Below are positions 54,199-63,744 of a stretch of DNA of 64,000 nucleotides, piece by piece; the stretch's first letter is position 1; every line of letters begins with the position of its first letter. The notes beneath the pieces were generated by a model. That model worked only from the letters and a program-made list of their open reading frames with translations. It had not been told where the DNA came from and did no database searches. Origin of the DNA: CAZMVY01 sp964653435 (lineage in GTDB: Bacteria > Planctomycetota > Phycisphaerae > UBA1845 > PWPN01); contig CAZZFA010000009.1 in NCBI GenBank assembly GCA_964653435.1, forward strand, positions 1 to 64,000, written 5' to 3'. Position numbers and translations under genes: made by a program.

Positions 54199-56700
54199 GT
54201 GTCAACGCTTCTGGATATGCCTCAAACGGAGGTCGGCGGGGGCCGCGATGAGCGGCGCGGCGTCGACGTGGAGTCGCTCAAGAAGTCCTTTGCCAACCAT
54301 CTGATGTTCACGCTGGCGAAGGTGCCGGCTGCGGCAACGCGCCGCGATCAGTACGTGGCGCTGGCGATGACGGTGCGCGATCGTCTCATCGACCGGTGGA
54401 TTGCGACGCGGCGGGCGTACTATGACCGCCCGGACGCCAAGCGGGTGTACTACCTCTCTCTCGAGTTCCTCATGGGCCGGATGCTCGGAAACAGCCTGAT
54501 CAACCTCGGCATCTACGACGAGTGTTATCAGGCCCTGGAAGAGCTCGGCTACGGGCTGGAGGACATTCGCGAGATGGGAGAGGACGCGGGGCTGGGCAAC
54601 GGCGGGCTGGGCCGGCTGGCCGCGTGCTTCCTCGACTCGATGGCGACGCTGGAACTGCCGGGCTACGGGTACGGGATCCGGTATGACTACGGCATGTTTC
54701 ACCAGCGGATCCGCGACGGTTATCAGGTGGAGGAGCCGGACGACTGGCTGCGCTTCGGGAACCCGTGGGAGATCGGGCGGCCGGAGGGCACGCTGCGGAT
54801 CCAGTACTACGGGCGGGTGGAGCTGTTCCGCGACGAGCAGGGGCGCGAACGCTACCAGTGGGTGGACACACAGGACATCCTGGCGATGCCGTACGATACG
54901 CCGGTGCCCGGCCACGGCAACAATACGGTGAATACGCTGCGCCTCTACTCGGCCAGGAGCACGCGGGAGTTCGATCTGGACTACTTCAATCACGGGGACT
55001 ACATGCGGGCGTGCGAGGACAAGTCTCGCGCGGAGAACATCACGAAGGTTCTGTACCCGAAGGAGGATCTGCCGCAGGGGCGCGAGCTGAGGCTCAAGCA
55101 GGAGTATCTGCTCGTGTCGGCGTCGCTGCAGGACATTCTGAACCGGTTCACGGAGCAGCACGACGACTGGCGCCGGCTCCCGGATTGGGCGGCGATCCAG
55201 CTCAACGACACCCATCCGGCGCTGGCGATTCCCGAGCTGATGCGGTTGCTGATGGATCGCGAGGGCCTCGGGTGGGATGAAGCGTGGGACATTACGGTGC
55301 GGACATTCGCGTACACGAACCACACGGTAATGCCCGAGGCGCTCGAGCGGTGGCCCGTATGGCTGCTCGGCCGGCTGCTGCCGCGCCACCTCCAGATCAT
55401 CCATGAGATCAACCACCGCCTGCTGACCGAGGTGCGCCGCCGGTATCCCGGCGACGAGGACCGCGTGCGCCGGATGTCGCTGATCGAGGAGGGGCCGGAA
55501 CAGCGGGTGCGGATGGCACACCTCGCGGTGGTCGGCAGCCATTCGGTGAACGGCGTATCCGAGCTGCACACGGGGATCCTGCGGCGGGAGCTGATGAAGG
55601 ACTTTGACGAGTTCTTCCCCGGGCGTTTCAACAACAAGACGAACGGCATCACGCAGCGACGGTGGCTTCGCAAGGCCAACCCGGCGCTGGCCTACCTCAT
55701 CACCGATGCGATCGGCGACGGATGGGTGAAGGACCTCGACCAGTTGCGTCGGCTCGTCCCACTGGCGGAGGATGCCGAGTTCCGCGCGCGGTGGCGCGAG
55801 GTCAAACGGATGAACAAGGAGCGGCTTGCGGAGTACCTGCGCGCGAAGCAGGGCGCGTCCCTCCAAGTCGATTCGCTCTTCGACTGCCAGGTGAAACGGA
55901 TTCACGAGTACAAACGCCAGCTTCTCAACGTCCTGCACGTGATCACCCTGTACAACCGGATTCGCAGCGGGGCGGTGAAGGACGCGGTTCCGCGGACCGT
56001 GCTTTTCGGGGGCAAAGCGGCGCCGGGATACCACCGCGCGAAGCTCACGATCAAGCTCATTCACGCGGTGGCGGACGTCGTGAACGCCGACCCGGCCGTA
56101 AACGGCCTGCTTCGCGTGGTGTTTCTTGCGGATTACCGCGTGTCGCTGGCGGAGCGGGTCTTTCCGGCGGCGGACCTTTCGGAGCAGATCTCCACGGCCG
56201 GGACGGAGGCCTCGGGCACGGGCAACATGAAGTTCGCACTGAACGGGGCACTGACGATCGGAACGCTGGACGGCGCGAACATCGAGATCCGCCAGGAAGT
56301 GGGCGAGGACAACATCTTCATTTTCGGTCTGACGGCGGAAGAGGTGAGGGCGTTGCGGTCGGCCGGGTACGACCCGCGCGAGTGCTGCCGCAGGAATCCG
56401 GAGCTGCAGCTTGCGATCGACCAGATCGCCGGGAACTTCTTCTGTCCGCGCGAACCGGGCTTGTTCACGAATCTGATCGACGGCTTCTTCGGCGAGGGCG
56501 ATCCGTTCATGGTCCTGGCGGATTATGCATCCTACGTGGAGTGCCAGGAACGCGTGAGCCGGACATATCGGGACGCCGAGGTTTGGACACGGATGTCGAT
56601 TCTCAACACGGCCAACATGGGCCGGTTTTCGAGCGATCGGACGATCCGCGAGTATGCCGAGCAGATCTGGAACGTACGTCCGGTGCCGGTGCGCATGTAG
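54199..56700 (+). CDS. glgP: Glycogen/maltodextrin phosphorylase
   Basis: 833 residues, normal length for the GT35 family. It releases glucose 1-phosphate from alpha-1,4-glucans with PLP as cofactor. Characteristic segments: VYYLSLEFLMGRMLGNSL near residue 85, LGNGGLGRLAACFLDS (about 130), LNDTHPALAIPELMRLL (about 335) and the PLP-site motif TEASGTGNMKFALNGALTIGT (about 673-693) carrying the Schiff-base lysine. The start is GTG 54199, which has AGGGGA nine bases upstream; the ATG at 54217 lacks one. The gene stands between the pseudopilin operon and the convergent hydrolase gene. Confidence 0.96.
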   Translation: MSTLLDMPQTEVGGGRDERRGVDVESLKKSFANHLMFTLAKVPAAATRRDQYVALAMTVRDRLIDRWIATRRAYYDRPDAKRVYYLSLEFLMGRMLGNSLINLGIYDECYQALEELGYGLEDIREMGEDAGLGNGGLGRLAACFLDSMATLELPGYGYGIRYDYGMFHQRIRDGYQVEEPDDWLRFGNPWEIGRPEGTLRIQYYGRVELFRDEQGRERYQWVDTQDILAMPYDTPVPGHGNNTVNTLRLYSARSTREFDLDYFNHGDYMRACEDKSRAENITKVLYPKEDLPQGRELRLKQEYLLVSASLQDILNRFTEQHDDWRRLPDWAAIQLNDTHPALAIPELMRLLMDREGLGWDEAWDITVRTFAYTNHTVMPEALERWPVWLLGRLLPRHLQIIHEINHRLLTEVRRRYPGDEDRVRRMSLIEEGPEQRVRMAHLAVVGSHSVNGVSELHTGILRRELMKDFDEFFPGRFNNKTNGITQRRWLRKANPALAYLITDAIGDGWVKDLDQLRRLVPLAEDAEFRARWREVKRMNKERLAEYLRAKQGASLQVDSLFDCQVKRIHEYKRQLLNVLHVITLYNRIRSGAVKDAVPRTVLFGGKAAPGYHRAKLTIKLIHAVADVVNADPAVNGLLRVVFLADYRVSLAERVFPAADLSEQISTAGTEASGTGNMKFALNGALTIGTLDGANIEIRQEVGEDNIFIFGLTAEEVRALRSAGYDPRECCRRNPELQLAIDQIAGNFFCPREPGLFTNLIDGFFGEGDPFMVLADYASYVECQERVSRTYRDAEVWTRMSILNTANMGRFSSDRTIREYAEQIWNVRPVPVRM

Positions 56701-56704
56701 GACG

Positions 56705-56765
56705 ACAGGGCGCAAGGCGCGCCGCGCGCAAGACGCGCAAGAGCTGCGACGGAAGACTCCCAAAG
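56705..56765 (+). repeat. Partial copy of the dispersed repeat
   Basis: Contains GCGCAAGAGCTGCGACGGAAGACTCC, split as GCGCAAGAGCTGCGACGG and AAGACTCC, matching the part that joins the 192-bp units at 59811-59845. The palindromic core is absent. It lies between the stops of glgP and the hydrolase gene. Confidence 0.55.
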
Positions 56766-56791
56766 GCACAACCGTCTCACCAGGACCGGCC

Positions 56792-57697
56792 CTACGGAAC
56801 CGAGGGCCCGGAGACCGCTCCTGTCGCGTCGGTTATCTGCGAGCTTACCCAATTCACCAGGTCATCGACGAACGTGCATCCTTCGGGCTCGAACTCCAGC
56901 GTGTGATGCGCATTGCGGTACTCGACGAGCCGGCGATCCGGCCAGGGCAACTCGCGGAGCCAGCGGCGGGTCTTCTCGTTGTCGATGATGCGGTCGTGCT
57001 CGGCAAGAAACAGGGCGACCGGCACGCCGGGGTGACGGCGGGCGGTTCGCGTGAAGCGGTCGAGCCGTCGCGAGGCGAGGAGAAAGCTCGCGGTGACCTG
57101 TCGCAGGCGGAGCGGGTCGCGCCGCAGGTAGTCGAGCCATCGCGGCGTGGCGGTGAACATCTCGGGCTCGTTGATCGGAATGTCGAACAGGTGCCTGGGA
57201 TTCGCCAGGGCGGACCAGGCGGCGCGGAGCTTCTCGGCTGTCGGAATGTCGACGATCGGGAACAGCCCGGGGGCGACCAGTGCCAGCGAGCCGACATGGC
57301 GCGGACGTACGCGGAGCAGATTCAGCGCCAGCTTGCCGCCCCAGCTTACGCCGACGACGTGAACGCGATCACAGAGCGACCGCGCGCGGAGCTCGTCGAG
57401 CCACTGCACGGCATCGGCCACGAGCCGGCCTGCGGACCGGGCGTGCCCCCGGTCGCGTTCGTTACGGCCGCTGCCACGGCGATCCGGCATGAGTACGGCA
57501 AAGCCGGCCTCGGCCAGGCGAGAGCCGGAGCGTTCAAACCATTCGCCGTGCGATTGGATGCCGTGGAAGTAAAGGACCGCACCGCCGGCACACAATCCGC
57601 CGGGTTCGGGCCTGCGGGTCGGATCCCCGGGCCACCACCGCGCAGCGGCGGTGTAGCCGTCTGAATGGCGGACCGTGATGAATTCGGGCGCTTGCAT
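56792..57697 (-). CDS. Alpha/beta hydrolase, monoglyceride-lipase/lysophospholipase-like
   Basis: 301 residues without a signal peptide. The fold motifs are clear: LYFHGIQSHGEWF (oxyanion strand, about 42-54), the nucleophile elbow GVSWGG with Ser118, FLAEHDRIID (acid Asp) and NAHHTLEFE (catalytic His). PDRRGSGRNE after strand 4 is typical of the Hydrolase_4 / lysophospholipase group. The triad looks complete, so activity is likely; the substrate is unknown. Start at 57697 was placed at the first protein-like Met. Confidence 0.85.
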   Translation of the reverse strand: MQAPEFITVRHSDGYTAAARWWPGDPTRRPEPGGLCAGGAVLYFHGIQSHGEWFERSGSRLAEAGFAVLMPDRRGSGRNERDRGHARSAGRLVADAVQWLDELRARSLCDRVHVVGVSWGGKLALNLLRVRPRHVGSLALVAPGLFPIVDIPTAEKLRAAWSALANPRHLFDIPINEPEMFTATPRWLDYLRRDPLRLRQVTASFLLASRRLDRFTRTARRHPGVPVALFLAEHDRIIDNEKTRRWLRELPWPDRRLVEYRNAHHTLEFEPEGCTFVDDLVNWVSSQITDATGAVSGPSVP

Positions 57698-58117
57698 GAT
57701 CCGATGCCGTTTTCCGGGGCTGCATGCCGCCGGGTGGCCTGGGCCTTTGTCCCTGGTTGCGCCGTCCGGGGACGAGCCGCACGTCAAAGCATTCGCCTCT
57801 GCGCCACTGCTGCGCGCCGCTCGGCCGAGGAGCCGTCGGCGACGCCCTACTTATCGCCTCGGCTTGCGGCGGGCAAGGGAGGCGGCCGGTCGTTTGTGCG
57901 AAGGCTTGACGTGCCGGTCCGTGTTCGCGCGCGGGCTCACCGTGTCGCAAGCGGTTGCGAGGGCGGCCGGCGACGACCCTGCCCATGGTGCCATGCGGAG
58001 TGGCGTCGGGCGGCGGAGGGCGTTATTCTCGACACGTTCGAGGCGGGCGCTCGCAGAGGACGTGCCGAAGCAGGTCGGACGCGCCGCGGAGCGCTGCGGG
58101 CGTAAGGAGGTATCGGG
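57698..58117. other. Divergent intergenic region upstream of the sulfatase
   Basis: 420 bases with no convincing gene. It ends in a strong AAGGAGG ribosome site for the sulfatase. I see no clear promoter or RNA. Confidence 0.5.
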
Positions 58118-59635
58118 ATGGGTCGGCGACAGGGTATCGGTTTGGCCGTTCTGTGGTTCTGTTGGGCAGCTTCGTGGGTCGCAGCGGCGGACCGGCCGAA
58201 CATCGTTCTTGTGCTTGCGGATGACCTGGGCTATGGCGACGTGAGTTGCTACGGCGCCACGCGGCTTCGAACGCCCAACATTGATCGCGTGGCGGAGCAG
58301 GGTCTGCGGTTCACTGATGCGCATGCGACGTCGGCCTCGTGCACGCCTTCGCGATACGCCCTTTTGACCGGCGAATACCCCTGGAGGAAGAAGGGCACGG
58401 GCGTACTTCCGGGCGACGCGCGCCTGATTATTGAACCGGGGCGCACCACGCTGGCGTCGATGCTTCGCAAGGCCGGCTACGCGACCGGAGTCGTGGGGAA
58501 GTGGCATCTCGGGCTGGGCGACGGGAGGCTTGATTGGAACGGCGAGATCCGGCCGGGCCCGCTGGAGATCGGTTTCGATTACTGCTTTCTGATTCCGGCC
58601 ACGGGAGATCGCGTGCCCTGCGTGTACGTCGAGAATCATCGCGTGGTGGGGCTCGATCCGAACGACCCGATCGAGGTCAGCTATGACAAACCGGTCGGTA
58701 ACGAGCCGACCGGCAGGGATCATCCCGAGTTGCTGAAGATGCCCTTCAGCCACGGGCATGACATGACCATCATCAACGGGATCAGCCGCATCGGGTACAT
58801 GAGCGGGGGCAAGGCGGCGCGGTGGGTGGACGAGGACATGGCGGACACCCTTACGAACAAGGCCGTCGCGTTCATCGAGAGGAACAGGACCCGGCCGTTC
58901 TTTCTTTACTTCGCGACGCACGACATTCATGTGCCGCGCGTGCCGCATCCGCGGTTTGTCGGCAAGAGCGGCCTGGGGCCCCGCGGCGACGTGATTCTGC
59001 AGTTCGATGCGTGCGTGGGCGAGATCCTTCGCACGCTCGACCGGCTGAAGCTGACCGAGAACACGTTGCTCATCGTCACAAGCGACAACGGCCCGGTTGT
59101 GGATGACGGCTACAAGGACGAGGCCGTGGAGAAGCTCGACGGCCACAAACCGGCCGGGCCCTGGCGCGGAGGCAAGTACAGCATCTTCGAGGGCGGCACA
59201 CGCGTACCGTTCGTCGTGCGGTGGCCCGGCCGGGTGAAGCCGGGCACGAGCGAGGCGATCGTCTGCCAGGTGGACTTTCTTGCATCGTTCGCGGCGTTGA
59301 CCGCTCAGAAGCTCGGCGAGGCGGACGCGCCCGACAGCGTCAACGTGATGCCGGCGATCCTCGGCAAGTCGAAGACCGGCCGTGAGCAGGTCGTGGAACA
59401 TGCGGCGGTGTTGGGTCTGCGCGAAGGAAGTTGGAAGTACATCGAGCCGGGGAAAGGGGCGAAGTTCAAGAGCAACACGGCTACGGAAACGGGCATCGAC
59501 CCGGCGCCGCAGGTTTACAACCTCGCCGAGGACGGCGGGGAGACGAAGAACCTGGCGCCGCAGCAGCCGCAGAAGGCTCAAGAGATGGCCAGGACGCTGC
59601 GCGAATTACGCGAGGCGGGCCGCTCGCGGCGCTGA
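58118..59635 (+). CDS. Secreted formylglycine-dependent sulfatase
   Basis: 505 residues. Signal peptide about 1-23 (IGLAVLWFCWAASWVAA). The type I sulfatase signature C-T-P-S-R (Cys75 to Arg79) would be converted to formylglycine by a sulfatase-modifying factor. Metal-binding residues are visible as ADDLG (Asp35-Asp36) and TSDNGP. KWHLG and the late WRGGKYSIFEGGTRVPFVVRWPG block are typical of arylsulfatase A-type enzymes. It probably desulfates a sulfated polysaccharide or glycan; the exact substrate cannot be read. Start at 58118 follows AAGGAGG. The next gene, separated by a repeat, is another secreted carbohydrate-related protein. Confidence 0.93.
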   Translation: MGRRQGIGLAVLWFCWAASWVAAADRPNIVLVLADDLGYGDVSCYGATRLRTPNIDRVAEQGLRFTDAHATSASCTPSRYALLTGEYPWRKKGTGVLPGDARLIIEPGRTTLASMLRKAGYATGVVGKWHLGLGDGRLDWNGEIRPGPLEIGFDYCFLIPATGDRVPCVYVENHRVVGLDPNDPIEVSYDKPVGNEPTGRDHPELLKMPFSHGHDMTIINGISRIGYMSGGKAARWVDEDMADTLTNKAVAFIERNRTRPFFLYFATHDIHVPRVPHPRFVGKSGLGPRGDVILQFDACVGEILRTLDRLKLTENTLLIVTSDNGPVVDDGYKDEAVEKLDGHKPAGPWRGGKYSIFEGGTRVPFVVRWPGRVKPGTSEAIVCQVDFLASFAALTAQKLGEADAPDSVNVMPAILGKSKTGREQVVEHAAVLGLREGSWKYIEPGKGAKFKSNTATETGIDPAPQVYNLAEDGGETKNLAPQQPQKAQEMARTLRELREAGRSRR

Positions 59636-60232
59636 CGCCATGCTCGAACTTGAAGGCAACCTTCGGCCGCAACCGAACACGGCCGCGCCGGCAGCCGTCA
59701 TGCTGAGCGAAGCGAAGCATCTGGCTTGCCTGCGCCAATCAGCCAGATTCTTCGTCGCTGCGCTCCTCAGAATGACGGGTCGCGCCACCGCCGCAGCGCG
59801 ATAACATGCGCGCAAAGCGCGCAGAAGCTGCGACGGAAGACTCCAAGGCGGCCTTCGGCCGCAACCGAACACGGGCGCGCCGGCGGCCGTCATGCTGAGC
59901 GAAGCGAAGCATCTGGCTTGCCTGCGCCAATCAGCGAGATTCTTCGTCGCTGCGCTCCTCAGAATGACGGATCGCGCCACCGCCGCAGCGCGATAACATC
60001 CGCGCAAAGCGCGCAGAAGCTGCGACGGAAGACTCTAACTCGTTTCGCCAGTGGGGTTTGGGGGGTTCCGGTCGACGACGGACGTCGGGGGACGGGCCAT
60101 TGTGCCCGGGCGACGGTCCGCGGTGAGATTGAGTTCCGTGCGGTCTTCTGCGAGAATGAGATACCGGTGGCCGGCAGGGGGCGGTCGAGGGGTCTTGCCC
60201 GGCGACATCCTACCCGGAGCGAGGAAGCGGCG
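59636..60232 (+). other. Repeat-filled intergenic stretch between sulfatase and propeller protein
   Basis: About 600 bases with no gene of their own. The first two-thirds hold two copies of the 192-bp repeat; the final 200 bases precede the propeller protein gene and carry a GAGGAAG ribosome site. An open frame runs through the repeats in frame with the downstream gene, but its peptide (HAERSEAS-type) is repeat-derived. Confidence 0.6.
59650..60033 (+). repeat. Dispersed repeat, two tandem copies of a 192-bp unit
   Basis: Equivalent points recur exactly 192 bases apart, for example the CCTTCGGCCGCAACCGAACA block at 59660 and 59852 and the GCGCGATAACAT block at 59797 and 59989. Each unit contains GCCGTCATGCTGAGCGAAG, then CGAAGCATCTGGCTTGC, and further on GATTCTTCGTCGCTGCGCTC before CTCAGAATGACGG. 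The second copy is complete up to the GACGGAAGACTCT junction. Both lie between secreted enzyme genes. Confidence 0.9.
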
Positions 60233-63200
60233 ATGAGGTATTACGGAGTCCGTGTTTCGACCGGGATGCTGGTCTGGGCGACGGCGATCGGGGCAGGTGC
60301 GTCCGCGGCTGCGGCGGCGGGTTCGCTGAGCGACCTGACGGGACCGTGGCACCTCTTTGTCGATGACTACGCGGTGGCCGCCAAGGCCGGCGTGGTGCGC
60401 ACATATCATCCGTTTGAGAAGTACGCGGGCAATCCGGTGATGGTGGCCGACCGGCCATGGGAGGGCGCGAACGTATACCTGTACGGCACGACGCTGCCGA
60501 ACGAGTCGGGGTCGGGGTATCGGATGTGGTACCATTGCCTCAACCTGGGCGTGGGCACCTACGCCCTGTACGCGACCAGCGCGGACGGCATCCACTGGAA
60601 CAAGCCCAGCCTTGGCGTCGTGTCGTACAACGGGTCTACCGCGAACAACATACTTCTCCCCACCGGCTGTTTCCCCTCGGTGATGCACACTCCGTGGGAT
60701 GCGGACATTCTCCGACCGTACAAGATGATCTACTTCGGCTCCGGCCGTTTCAACGGCGCGTGGTCCGTGGACGCGATGCACTGGACGGACTCGCCGAACA
60801 ACCCCGTGCTGCCGCCGCTGAGCGACGTGGGCAACTTCGTCTGGGATCCGCACATCGGACAGTACATCGGCTATCCGAAGGTGGGCGCGACGGTAAACGA
60901 CCTGAAGCGGCGGGCGGTGGGCTACACGGCCACGACCGATTTCGAATCGTGGCCGTCCGCGTCGCTGATCCTGGCACCGGATTCCTGGGACGATCGCTGG
61001 GTCCCGGCGGGCACGGTTCAGCGGACGCACTTCTACGGCCTGTGCGGATTCGCGTACGAGTCGATGTACCTGGGGCTGCTGTGGATCTTTCGCGCGACGG
61101 ACGCGGAGGGGTACTACGACGGTCCGATCTATGTTGAGATCGTGAGCAGTCACGACGGGATCCACTGGACTCGCGAGGAGGGCGACAGGCCTCCGATCAT
61201 TCCGCTGGGGCCGCCCGGCGCCTGGGACGATTCGATGATCGTTACGGCGACGCACCCGATCGTCGAAGGTGGCACCATCCGGCTCTACTACGGCGGGTTC
61301 GACGATCTGCACGCGCAGGCGAAGAACTGGCACGGTTCGATCGGCCTGGCGACGCTGCGCAAGGACGGTTTCGCCTCGCTGGACGCAGGGGCCGGCGGCG
61401 GCACGATCACCACGCAGAAGATCGACCGGGTTTCCGGGCCGCTGCGCGTGAACTTCTCCGCGCCGGGCGGCTCGCTGAAGGTCGAGGTGCTCGACGAGAC
61501 CTGGAACGTGCTGCCCGGCTACGCTGAGGCCGACTGCAATGCGGTCAGCGGAGATAGCGTGGACCAGGTGGTGACCTGGGCGGAGCACGCGGAATTGCCC
61601 ACGGGGGTTGCGCCGGTGCGCCTGCGCTTCATCCTGCGGAATGCGTCCGTGTATTCGTTCGCGGCCGGCAATGATGCCGTGGTGATCGAACTGCCGACGG
61701 TGACGCAGCAACCGGCGGATCAGATGGTGTATGCGGGCGGCCGCGCCACGTTTACGGTTCGCGCCAAAGGCACGCGGCCCTTGAACTACCAGTGGCAGAG
61801 AAACGGGGTCAACCTGACCGACGGCGGGCACTGCGTCGGCGCGCTGACGTCGACGCTGACCGTCTCGAACGTGAGCCTCGCCGACGCGGGCGGGTACCGG
61901 TGCGTTGTGAGCAATGCGTACGGAAGCACCGTCTCGAACGCGGCGGCGCTCTCGCTGATGGTGGCCGACTTCGCGGGGCTTGGCGCGCTTCCCGGTTCCG
62001 CGGGCAGCAGCGTTGCGGGAATCAGTGCGGACGGCACCGTGGTATGCGGGGCGAGCGGCGGCCGGGCGATCATCCGGACCTCGGCGTACGGCATGGTGGA
62101 TCTGGGCGTTCCGGCGGGGGCGACGACCAGCAGCGCGGCAGGCGTGGGAATCCTCAACGGAAACGTGGTTGTTGCTGTGAACACGAACGCCGCGGCGTTC
62201 CGGGCGCAACGCTGGGACGGGAATGCCGCCGGGGTCGGCGTCTACAGCAGTCTGCCGAAGATGGGTGGCACGCTGGAATGGCTGGCCAAGGGCCTCGGGA
62301 CGGACGGCGTGGCGGAGGTGTGGATCGCCGGAAGCTCGTTCAGCGGCGGCGACGGCGGTGGGCGCCAGGCGGGTCTCTACAGGCAGAGTACGGCGAGCAC
62401 GATCCTTCTCGGCCTTCCCGCGAACGGTCACGATCACTCGGATCTGAACGCCGTTGCAGATAACGGCTACGGGGCGGGACAGTACCAGTACGGGGGGACA
62501 GCGCCGACGGGCGGCGCGCGGAACGCGATGAAGTTCGCCGGGGGCTCGTCATGCACGGCGCTGAACTCGCTTTTCGGTGCTCCGAGCACGAGGTACGAGG
62601 CGTTGGCGAAGGCCGTCTCGCGCAACGGGCTGGTCCAGGGCGGGTGGAGCCACTACTCCGGTGGGGGTGCATACGGGCAGCCGGTCATCTGGAACAACTC
62701 TGCGACGCCCACGGCCGTGCCCTTCATTCCGGGCGGCGACGGCGACAATCACGGCGAGGTTCTGGCGCTCAACGGCGATGGCACGCTGGCCGGCGGCTAC
62801 AGCCGTTACGCCGGATCGCCGCAGGGGCCGAAGGAGGCGTTCCTCTGGGATGCGGCCAATGGTACGCGGCGACTTCAGGACGTGCTGACGACCCAATACG
62901 GGCTGACGCTGAATGATTGGGTGCTCGAGGAGGTTTGTGCCATCTCGGCCGACGGGAAGGTGATCGCAGGCAACGGGCTTCATAACGGCGTGGCCGAGGG
63001 GTGGGTGGTGGCCTTTGTTCCCTATACGCCGCCACCGCCGCCGGTGATCCTCGAACAGCCGCAGTCGCAACAGGCGTGTGTGGGAAGCACGGTCGTGTTC
63101 GCCGTGTCGGCGAGCGGCGAGGGGGCGCTGACATACCGCTGGCAGAAGGACGGGAGCGACGTTGCAGACGGCGGGCAGTACGCGGGCGCGGCGACGCCGG

Positions 63201-63517
63201 TGTTGACGGTAAGCGGCGTGAGTGCGGAGGTTGTCGGCCAGTACCAGTGCGTGATCTGCAACGCCGGCGGATGCGCGAGCTCGGATCCCACATTGCTGAA
63301 CATCGGCACGCCCTTTGTCGGCGACCTGGATATGGATTGTGACGTGGATCTGGCGGACTTCGGCGAGTTTCAGAACTGTTTCAACGGGCCGAACCGGCCG
63401 CTACCGGCGCGCTGCACCGTGAACGCGGATTTCGACGGGGACGGGGACGTGGACATAGCGGACTTCTCGGTATTCCAACGTTGTTTCAACGGGCCGAACC
63501 GATTGCCGGCGTGCTGA
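60233..63517 (+). CDS. Secreted multidomain beta-propeller protein with Ig and dockerin-like domains
   Basis: 1094 residues. Signal peptide about 1-29. Residues ~35-400 resemble a five-bladed GH43/GH32-type propeller (HLFVDDYAVA, GYRMWYHC, YATSADGIHWNKP, GIHWTREEGDRP). A beta-sandwich and an Ig-like domain follow (about 485-580, QQPADQMVYAGG ... GGYRCVVSNAYGS), then a HAF-repeat-like propeller (GLGALPGSAGSSVAGISADGTVV onward), a second Ig-like domain (about 940-1020) and a C-terminal dockerin-like tail with two calcium loops (DLDMDCDVDLADF and DFDGDGDVDIADF), each followed by FQ-x-CFNGPN. Start at 60233 is set by the signal peptide and ribosome site; the upstream frame comes from repeats. Confidence 0.8.
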   Translation: MRYYGVRVSTGMLVWATAIGAGASAAAAAGSLSDLTGPWHLFVDDYAVAAKAGVVRTYHPFEKYAGNPVMVADRPWEGANVYLYGTTLPNESGSGYRMWYHCLNLGVGTYALYATSADGIHWNKPSLGVVSYNGSTANNILLPTGCFPSVMHTPWDADILRPYKMIYFGSGRFNGAWSVDAMHWTDSPNNPVLPPLSDVGNFVWDPHIGQYIGYPKVGATVNDLKRRAVGYTATTDFESWPSASLILAPDSWDDRWVPAGTVQRTHFYGLCGFAYESMYLGLLWIFRATDAEGYYDGPIYVEIVSSHDGIHWTREEGDRPPIIPLGPPGAWDDSMIVTATHPIVEGGTIRLYYGGFDDLHAQAKNWHGSIGLATLRKDGFASLDAGAGGGTITTQKIDRVSGPLRVNFSAPGGSLKVEVLDETWNVLPGYAEADCNAVSGDSVDQVVTWAEHAELPTGVAPVRLRFILRNASVYSFAAGNDAVVIELPTVTQQPADQMVYAGGRATFTVRAKGTRPLNYQWQRNGVNLTDGGHCVGALTSTLTVSNVSLADAGGYRCVVSNAYGSTVSNAAALSLMVADFAGLGALPGSAGSSVAGISADGTVVCGASGGRAIIRTSAYGMVDLGVPAGATTSSAAGVGILNGNVVVAVNTNAAAFRAQRWDGNAAGVGVYSSLPKMGGTLEWLAKGLGTDGVAEVWIAGSSFSGGDGGGRQAGLYRQSTASTILLGLPANGHDHSDLNAVADNGYGAGQYQYGGTAPTGGARNAMKFAGGSSCTALNSLFGAPSTRYEALAKAVSRNGLVQGGWSHYSGGGAYGQPVIWNNSATPTAVPFIPGGDGDNHGEVLALNGDGTLAGGYSRYAGSPQGPKEAFLWDAANGTRRLQDVLTTQYGLTLNDWVLEEVCAISADGKVIAGNGLHNGVAEGWVVAFVPYTPPPPPVILEQPQSQQACVGSTVVFAVSASGEGALTYRWQKDGSDVADGGQYAGAATPVLTVSGVSAEVVGQYQCVICNAGGCASSDPTLLNIGTPFVGDLDMDCDVDLADFGEFQNCFNGPNRPLPARCTVNADFDGDGDVDIADFSVFQRCFNGPNRLPAC

Positions 63518-63744
63518 GGCGGGGTCGTGCGTGCCGCTGCCGTTTTCGTTCGGCGGCGTATGTGTCTGCGACGCAAGCGGAGCGGGCGTCCCGTCCGCCG
63601 GGCGGCGGGCAGGATGCGTATTCCCCCAAGCGATAACTTACTCAGCAAGAACGGTGCTGACCGATCGGCGCGCAACACGATGACCGGGCCTGCAAAGTCG
63701 GGGTCGGCAGATAACCCCGTCGTTGCATACGGCAACAACGGGGA
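63518..63744. other. Intergenic region between converging genes
   Basis: 227 bases between the propeller protein stop and the M48 peptidase stop. Apart from the hairpin at 63715-63743 I see nothing in it. Confidence 0.5.
63715..63743. terminator. Bidirectional hairpin, possible terminator
   Basis: CCCCGT-C-GTTGC and GCAAC-A-ACGGGG form a long stem with one mismatch and a five-base loop, one base beyond the M48 peptidase stop. A clear T-run is lacking on either strand, so termination may not be intrinsic. Confidence 0.4.

Noticed and set aside
54202..56769. Minus-strand frame of 855 codons opposite glgP
   Set aside because: Antisense of an unmistakable glycogen phosphorylase; composition is not protein-like.
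59726..60232. N-terminal extension of the propeller protein through the repeats
   Set aside because: The peptide is repeat-derived and a signal peptide with its own ribosome site begins at 60233.
60035..62437. Minus-strand frame of 800 codons opposite the propeller protein
   Set aside because: Arg/Val/His-rich translation without domains; the plus strand encodes Ig, propeller and dockerin-like domains.
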